NCBI GenBank assembly: GCA_963817335.1
Contig: CAWFNX010000004.1
Coordinates: forward strand, 124,001 to 188,000
Length of the DNA stretch: 64,000 nt
Direction of reading: 5' to 3'
Source of the DNA: AV40 sp963817335
GTDB taxonomy: Bacteria > Verrucomicrobiota > Verrucomicrobiia > Chthoniobacterales > UBA10450
Shown piece by piece: positions 58,574 through 64,000 of this stretch. The notes beneath the pieces are model-generated. The model searched no databases. It was not told the DNA's origin and saw only the letters and a list, made by a program, of their open reading frames with translations. Each line of letters starts with the position of its first letter. The first letter of the stretch is position 1. The translations under genes and the position numbers were made by a program.

Positions 58574-61097
58574 ATGTCTGCTGATTCTTCCTCCAACGTG
58601 AAGTTCGAGATTGGGCATGTGCTCTTCATCGACATCGTCGGCTACTCGAAATTGCTCATCACTGAGCAGAGCGAACAGATTCAAAAGCTGAAGGAGATCG
58701 TGCGCGGAGCCGAGCACGTCCGCATTGCTGAAACGGAAGGCAAATTACTTCGGCTACCAACTGGCGACGGCGGCGCGCTGGTGTTTCGCACGACACTGGA
58801 AGCGCCAGTTCTTTGCTCGATCGAAATCGCGAGGGCACTCAAAGGTCATCCTGAGCTGCGAGTCCGGATGGGAATCCACAGCGGCCCAGTCAATGAAATC
58901 ACGGATCTTAACGCGCAAGCAAACATTGCCGGCGCCGGAATTAATATCGCGCAACGAGTGATGGATTGTGGTGACGCCGGACATATTCTCGTTTCGCGCC
59001 GTGTCGCAGAGGATCTGGAACACTATCCGAGATGGCAACCCTATTTGCACCAGTTAGGGGAATGCGAAGTAAAACACGGCCACAGAGTATCTCTGGTTAA
59101 CTTTTACGACGATAGGATTGGTAATCCGGATTTACCGCAGAAGCTTCGACAGGTCAGAGCGGCAAGATCAAAGAAGATTGGAAAGCTGGTTGCTGCAGTC
59201 GCGCTCCTGATCTTGCTGATTGCTGGAGTGCTTTATTATCGCTCACATCAAGCCACATCGCTCACGGACAAAGACCGCATTGTTCTTGCCGATTTCGCAA
59301 ACACCACCGGAGATCCCGTTTTTGACGCGACCCTGCGACAAGGACTCGCGTCGCAGCTTGAGCAGACTCCGTTTCTTACCCTGATCTCAGATTCGATCAT
59401 CGCTCACAACCTGACACTGATGTCGAAACCGAGGGACGCGCGGCTTACCCCGGACTTGGCGCGCGAGGTTGGTCAACGCCTTGGCGCTGCCGCCACCATC
59501 GAAGGATCCATTTCCGCTCTCGGCGCGGAGTATGTCGTGTCACTCAAAGCGGTGAGCTGCCGGGATGGAAGTTTGCTCGCGCAAGAACAGGAGACGGCGA
59601 CCGGAAAGGAGCACGTGCTGAATGCGCTCGGCCAAGCGGCAACAAAGCTGCGGAAGAGATTAGGTGAATCGCTGGCGTCGGTTCAGAAGTACGATGCGTT
59701 GCCGCAAGACATTACGACCCCATCACTCGAGGCGCTGCAAGCCTATGCCCTTGGGAACAAGGCAACCGATATCGACAACGATTATCTGGCTGCGATTCCG
59801 CTTTTTCAGCGCGCCATCACTCTCGACCCGAATTTCGCCATGGCCTATCTCCAATTAGCGGAATGTTATCAACCTCAAGGCGAGCTCGAACTCGCCGCCG
59901 AAAATGCGCGCAAAGCCTACGACCTGCGCGAGCGAACAAGCGATCACGAAAAACTCAGCATCGCGATCTTTTATGAAATCGCAGTCACCGGCAACTTGGA
60001 GGCCGCCCGGCGCGCCGGCGAATTAACCGCCCAGACATACCCGCACGATGAGAGTGTGCAGGTCTATCTTTGGTACATTTCCCTCATATGCGGAGATTAC
60101 GCCAGGGCCAACGTGGCGGCGAAGCGAGCATTTGAGATCAATCCCGACAGTTCAAACAATTACGTCAGTTTGATGTACTGCGACCAGTACCTGGGCCGGC
60201 TACGACCAAGCGAAAGCCGCGGCAGAGCAATCGAGGGCGAAGAAGCTCAATTCTCCCTGGTATCCGCTCATTCTTTACGTTGTCGACTTTCTCCAGAATA
60301 ATTCTGCCGGGATGGCGCAACAGGCAGCCGCGACCGTGGGAATTCCGGGTGTTGAGGATCAGATGTTTTTCGTCGAATCCGACACCGCGGCGGATCACGG
60401 TCAGTTTGGCCAGGCTCGCGAACTCACGCGCCGCGCGGCCGACTCCGCGCGACGAGCGCAGGAAAATGAAACCGCGGCGGAGTACGAGGGGCACAATTCG
60501 GTCCGCGAAGCGCTGGTCGGACTGGTCGATGTCGCCAGCAAAGACGCTCAGTCCGCTCTATCATCGATAAAGGGAAAACACGGCGAAGGATTTTCCGCGA
60601 TTGCGTTCGCGCTCGCAGGCGACGTCGCGGACGCTAATCGGGCCATTGAGGACCTGACAAAGCGATTCCCTCAAAACACTGCTGTTCAAACACGATATCT
60701 GCCGATGGCTCGGTCGGCTCTCGCCCTCACCAGCGGAAACGCGCAGGCCGCCATCGATGCCCTGGTCGCAGCTGCGCCTTATGAACTGGGACACACCAAC
60801 GAGGATTTCACGTTTGCGCTCTATCCCATCTATTTCCGTGGTCAGGCTTATCTGGCGGCGAAAAACGCCGCCGCAGCCGTCACAGAATTTCAAAAAATTC
60901 TCGATCATTCGGGAGTGGTTGGAAATGAACCGATCGGCGCGCTTGCACACCTCGGGCTCGGCCGCGCTTACGTCCTGTCCGGCGACTCCACGAAAGCTAA
61001 AGCGGCTTATCAGGATTTTTTCACTATTTGGAAGGATGCCGATCCAGACATCCCTCTTCTTATCCAAGCAAAAGCGGAGTACGCGAAGCTGCAATGA
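58574..61097 (+). pseudogene. Array gene 9: class III cyclase + class D sensor domain + TPR, frameshifted
   Basis: The first frame (58574-60301) has a cyclase domain with all key residues (Asp20 in FIDIVGYSKL; LPTGDGGALVF; GINIAQRVMDC), a helix (LVAAVALLILLIAGVLYY) and a fourth sensor class (DRIVLADFANTTGDPVFDAT; LISDSIIAHNLTLMS), as in C-terminal parts of some Acidobacteria-type kinases. The reading then shifts: at CTGGGCCGGCTACGAC (60191-60206) one extra G moves the frame, and removing it gives LGRYDQAKAAAEQSRAKKLN and on to 61097. Natural mutation or sequencing error is undecided. The 60312-61097 frame is the C-terminal TPR half. Confidence 0.82.
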
Positions 61098-61258
61098 ATC
61101 CTACGCCAGCTCAATCTTTAGACATAAGGTTTGAAATCGGTTACGTGCTATTCATCGACATCGTCGGCTATTCGAAATTGCTCATCGATCAGCAGAGCGA
61201 CCAGCTCGAGACGCTGAAGCAAATTTTTTCCGAACTGAATCGGCGGAACGTTTCGTAA
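61094..61258 (+). CDS. Head fossil 3: chimeric mini-ORF, cyclase start joined to anchor motif
   Basis: 54 residues from ATG 61094 (ATGA overlap with gene 9). It begins MNPTPAQSLDIRFEIGYVLF, runs through IDIVGYSKLLIDQQSDQLE and TLKQ as in array gene 8, then switches to IFSELNRRNVS, an anchor-head motif, and stops 6 bp before gene 10. It shows directly that the two head types have recombined. A functional peptide is unlikely but not excluded. Confidence 0.7.
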   Translation: MNPTPAQSLDIRFEIGYVLFIDIVGYSKLLIDQQSDQLETLKQIFSELNRRNVS

Positions 61259-61264
61259 TCGTAT

Positions 61265-63685
61265 ATGGCGGATGAACAGAAAACGAACCTGCGCCTGGAA
61301 ATTGCGCACGTCCTTTTCATTGACATCGTCGGATATTCAAAACTAAGCACCGATGAACAGTCGGAGGCGTTGCACGAGCTGAATGCGATCGTGCGGAGAA
61401 CTCAGGCGGCGCAGACTGCGCAAGCCGCCAGTCAGCTGATGTTCCTTCCGACCGGCGATGGTATGGCGTTGGTGTTTACCGGATCGGAGGAAGAGCCGGT
61501 CGAATGCGCACTGGAAATTGCTCAAGCGTTGCGGGCAAAACCAAGCTTGCCGGTACGGATGGGAATTCACAGCGGACCGGTCCACCACATGGCCGACGTC
61601 AACCAACGCGAAAATATTGCCGGCGCCGGGATCAATCTCGCGCAACGAATTATGGATTGCGGCGATGCGGGGCACATCCTTGTTTCCAAACGGGTGGCGG
61701 ATGATTTGGCCCAGTCGCGCCGTTGGCAGCCTTATCTTCACGATCTGGGCGACGTGGAGGTAAAACACGGCGATATCGTTTCGGTGGTCAACTTTTACGC
61801 CGATGTTGTCGGCAACCCCACCCCACCGACAAAAGTTTGGAACAAAAAAGCAATCGAATCGTCATCTGCCCACCGAAAGCGCTCGCTGATCGCAATTTTG
61901 GTGATCGCGTGCTTGCTCTTCGCTCTCGCAATCGTGGCGCTCATTTTCGCACCGGCGATTCTGAAGGAGACGCGTTCGCGATCCGCCACCAGCCCGTCCC
62001 CTACCGCAGTCATCCCTGAAAAGAGCATCGCGGTGTTGCCGTTTGAAAATCTGAGCGACAACAAAGAGAACGCGTTCTTTGCCGACGGCGTGCAAGACGA
62101 GATCCTGACCGCTTTGGCCAAGGTGGCGGATCTGAAAGTGATTAGTCGCACCAGCGTGATGCAATATCGCAACGCGGGCGCGCGCAATCTGCGTGAAATC
62201 GGCCAGCAACTTGGGGTCGCTCATGTTCTGGAGGGAAGCGTGCAGCGGGCAGCGAACAAAATCCGCGTGAACGCCCAGCTGATCGATGCCCGCGACGACG
62301 CGCATCTCTGGGCGCAAACCTACGATCGCGATCTGGCAGATGTGTTCGCTATTCAAAGCGAGATCGCGCAAACCATCGCCGAACAGTTGAAGGCTCACTT
62401 GTCCCCAACCGAAAAGGCGGCTATCGCCGAAGCGCCGACGAAGGATTTGGTGGCGAATGACCTTTTTCGACGAGCGCGGGTGTTGGACGACCAGGTTAAT
62501 GATCCTGGATCGGAGCCAGGTTTGATACAGGCAATCAGCCTGCTGGAGGAGGCGGTCAGGCGGGATCCCAATTTCTATCTCGCCTACTGCCTCATCGCCG
62601 AAACAAATCTCGATCTTTACTGGGGTGGGTTTGATCACACTCCCGGCCGGAGAGATCGGGCGCTGACCGCTTTACAGCAGGCCGAACGAATTAATCCCGA
62701 CGCAGGCGAAGTTCATATGCAGAAAGCCGACTATGCCTACCACGGATTCCGTGACTATGAGACCGCACGGACCGAACTGGAACTCGCGCGCAAATCGTTG
62801 CCGAACTCCTCGCGGCTCTTTGTCCTGGCTGGTGCGGTAGACCGCCGACAGGCCCGGTGGGATGATGCGCTCCGCAACTTTGATCGGGCCGTTGAACTGG
62901 ACCCGCGTGATCTCAATATTCTACAAGAAACGGGCTCTACCTACGGAGCTCTTCATCGCGTTCCCCAAGCGACCCAATTATTTCAGCAGGCAGTTAATTT
63001 ATCGCCCAAAGATCCTTTCACACGGGTGGCACTGCTGGCTTCGCTTCCCTATCTGGAGAGGGCCGACACCGGTCCACTGCGAGCCGAGCTCAACAACATA
63101 CTGGCGGAGGGTAAGGACGCGGCTTCGCATGTTGCGGTCTTTCTTGTTCAGTGTGCGCTTGCCGAACGTGATCAGGCCGGGGCAGTGCGCGCTCTCGACC
63201 TCATTCCGGCTGAAGGCACGGTGGATTCTCGATACAACATCTCGTGGCCGCGCGACTGGTATGTCGGTTTGGTCGCACATTGTTTCAAGGACAACGACGC
63301 GGCGAAAAAAGCATTCACTTCTGCTCGAACAGCCGCGGCCAAAAACGTTTCCGATCAACCAGACTATGCTGCGGCGTGGGCCATCCTCGGCGCAATTGAC
63401 GCCGGCCTTGGTCGCAAGGACGAAGCCGTCGCGGAAGGAAAGCGCGCTTGTGAATTGCTTCCGCTTTCGAAAGACGCCTGGGACGGAGTAGGCCTCGTCA
63501 GTTATCTCGCTCTGATTTACACCTGGGTCGGAGAAAAGGATCTCGCGCTCGAGCAACTTGCCATCGCGGCCAAAGCACCGAACGGCATCACCTACGGCGA
63601 GCTCAAACTTGACCCAACCTGGGATTCTCTGCGCGGCAATCCGCGATTCGAAAAAATCCTAGCGTCCCTTGCCCCCAAAACCTGA
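61265..63685 (+). CDS. Array gene 10: class III cyclase head + TolB-like + TPR protein
   Basis: 806 residues. Cyclase domain at about 10-190 with Asp20 in FIDIVGYSKL, LPTGDGMALVF and GINLAQRIMDC, then a helix (LIAILVIACLLFALAIVALI), class A TolB-like domain (KSIAVLPFENLSDNKENAFF; VISRTSVMQYR; VLEGSVQRAANKIRVNAQLI) and about nine TPRs, ending LRGNPRFEKILASLAP. The catalytic residues suggest activity; specificity unknown. It is the last array member. No strong terminator follows before the DJ-1 gene. Confidence 0.88.
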   Translation: MADEQKTNLRLEIAHVLFIDIVGYSKLSTDEQSEALHELNAIVRRTQAAQTAQAASQLMFLPTGDGMALVFTGSEEEPVECALEIAQALRAKPSLPVRMGIHSGPVHHMADVNQRENIAGAGINLAQRIMDCGDAGHILVSKRVADDLAQSRRWQPYLHDLGDVEVKHGDIVSVVNFYADVVGNPTPPTKVWNKKAIESSSAHRKRSLIAILVIACLLFALAIVALIFAPAILKETRSRSATSPSPTAVIPEKSIAVLPFENLSDNKENAFFADGVQDEILTALAKVADLKVISRTSVMQYRNAGARNLREIGQQLGVAHVLEGSVQRAANKIRVNAQLIDARDDAHLWAQTYDRDLADVFAIQSEIAQTIAEQLKAHLSPTEKAAIAEAPTKDLVANDLFRRARVLDDQVNDPGSEPGLIQAISLLEEAVRRDPNFYLAYCLIAETNLDLYWGGFDHTPGRRDRALTALQQAERINPDAGEVHMQKADYAYHGFRDYETARTELELARKSLPNSSRLFVLAGAVDRRQARWDDALRNFDRAVELDPRDLNILQETGSTYGALHRVPQATQLFQQAVNLSPKDPFTRVALLASLPYLERADTGPLRAELNNILAEGKDAASHVAVFLVQCALAERDQAGAVRALDLIPAEGTVDSRYNISWPRDWYVGLVAHCFKDNDAAKKAFTSARTAAAKNVSDQPDYAAAWAILGAIDAGLGRKDEAVAEGKRACELLPLSKDAWDGVGLVSYLALIYTWVGEKDLALEQLAIAAKAPNGITYGELKLDPTWDSLRGNPRFEKILASLAPKT

Positions 63686-63787
63686 CGCTCGGCGCGTTTT
63701 CATTTGTAGTTCGGCTTTGGGCTTCTTGGCAGAAATACGGTGATTGTTGTCATTGCTGCCATGCCACTGTAAATAGAAGATTGATGC

Positions 63788-64000
63788 ATGAATGCACAAT
63801 CTGACTTGAAGCAAACACTCCTGACTGCACTGGTATTGTTGATTCCCGTCGCAATTTTCATCGCCGCGGCGCCGACCGATAACAGTTCATTAAAACCGCC
63901 AGACAAAGATCCAATCCCGGTTGCGTTTTTGATCTCAGACCACGCGGTGGTGATCGATTTCTGCGGCCCGTGGGAAGTTTTTCAGGATGTTAACGTTCCA
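63788..64000 (+). CDS. DJ-1/PfpI family protein, 3' end cut by window
   Basis: 71 codons are visible. An N-terminal helix (LLTALVLLIPVAIFIAAAP) acts as signal or anchor and is followed by PIPVAFLISDHAVVIDFCGP, WEVFQDV, the opening of the DJ-1/PfpI (class I GATase-like) fold. The nucleophile-elbow cysteine lies beyond the window. Exported DJ-1-like proteins are less common, so the periplasmic location is notable. Start ATG 63788. Confidence 0.78.
   Translation, partial: MNAQSDLKQTLLTALVLLIPVAIFIAAAPTDNSSLKPPDKDPIPVAFLISDHAVVIDFCGPWEVFQDVNVP

Overview
The window looks like a chromosomal segment of a free-living Gram-negative bacterium, most probably a Verrucomicrobiota (soil Chthoniobacterales type). 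The reasons are a VPDSG-type sorting signal (an exosortase substrate class known from this phylum), outer-membrane export genes (LptF/G, LolA, MMPL), dense short palindromic repeats, and a run of proteins beginning with an FF-A/S-ELKRRNVY membrane head. There is no rRNA, tRNA, phage or CRISPR.

Layout. 1-7.5 kb is mostly housekeeping: comF-accD-folC (minus, folC cut by the window edge), a CPBP protease, tlyA-nadK, a sulfotransferase and a methyltransferase. 7.5-13.7 kb is sparse: small or secreted hypothetical proteins, a VPDSG protein, two coupled cysteine-rich proteins, about 1.4 kb with no convincing gene, and a dispersed CGACATATAGCAA motif. 13.7-19.2 kb holds thrC-ask and a three-part E1alpha-E1beta-lipoyl-E2 dehydrogenase fusion. 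19.3-29.8 kb holds a glycogen-synthase-type glycosyltransferase, a REP-associated tyrosine transposase between two REP pairs, a manganese module (mntH-uspA divergent from mntR with a palindromic operator), a CNNM/CorC protein, S14, a broken GIY-YIG gene and an LptF/G permease. 29.8-34.9 kb is an envelope/lipid export cassette (FAD oxidoreductase, lipoprotein, MMPL exporter, LolA). 34.9-41.7 kb carries a frameshifted Asp-box protein, a KTSC protein, a DNA glycosylase, two FAD enzymes and a LysM protein with an apparently dead YkuD domain.

The most striking region is 42.1-63.7 kb: ten paralogous genes on one strand, nearly all joined by ATGA, GTGA or TAGTG overlaps. All share a membrane anchor, a TolB-like domain predicted to be periplasmic, TPRs and a short terminal DPRF motif. 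Seven have the FFAELKRRNVY three-helix head; three have a class III nucleotidyl cyclase head. Heads and TolB-like domains are combined in different ways, and three tiny ORFs (55918, 56103, 61094) are fossils of heads, one of them a cyclase/anchor chimera. This looks like a domain-shuffling sensor array; its function is unknown. An SMP-30-like beta-propeller gene is embedded in it, and a DJ-1/PfpI gene begins at the right edge.

A second theme is that short palindromic repeats enter coding sequence. Both interdomain linkers of the dehydrogenase fusion are encoded by 68-69 bp REP pairs of the same type that flanks the transposase, and several other genes take their start, stop or last codons from a repeat.
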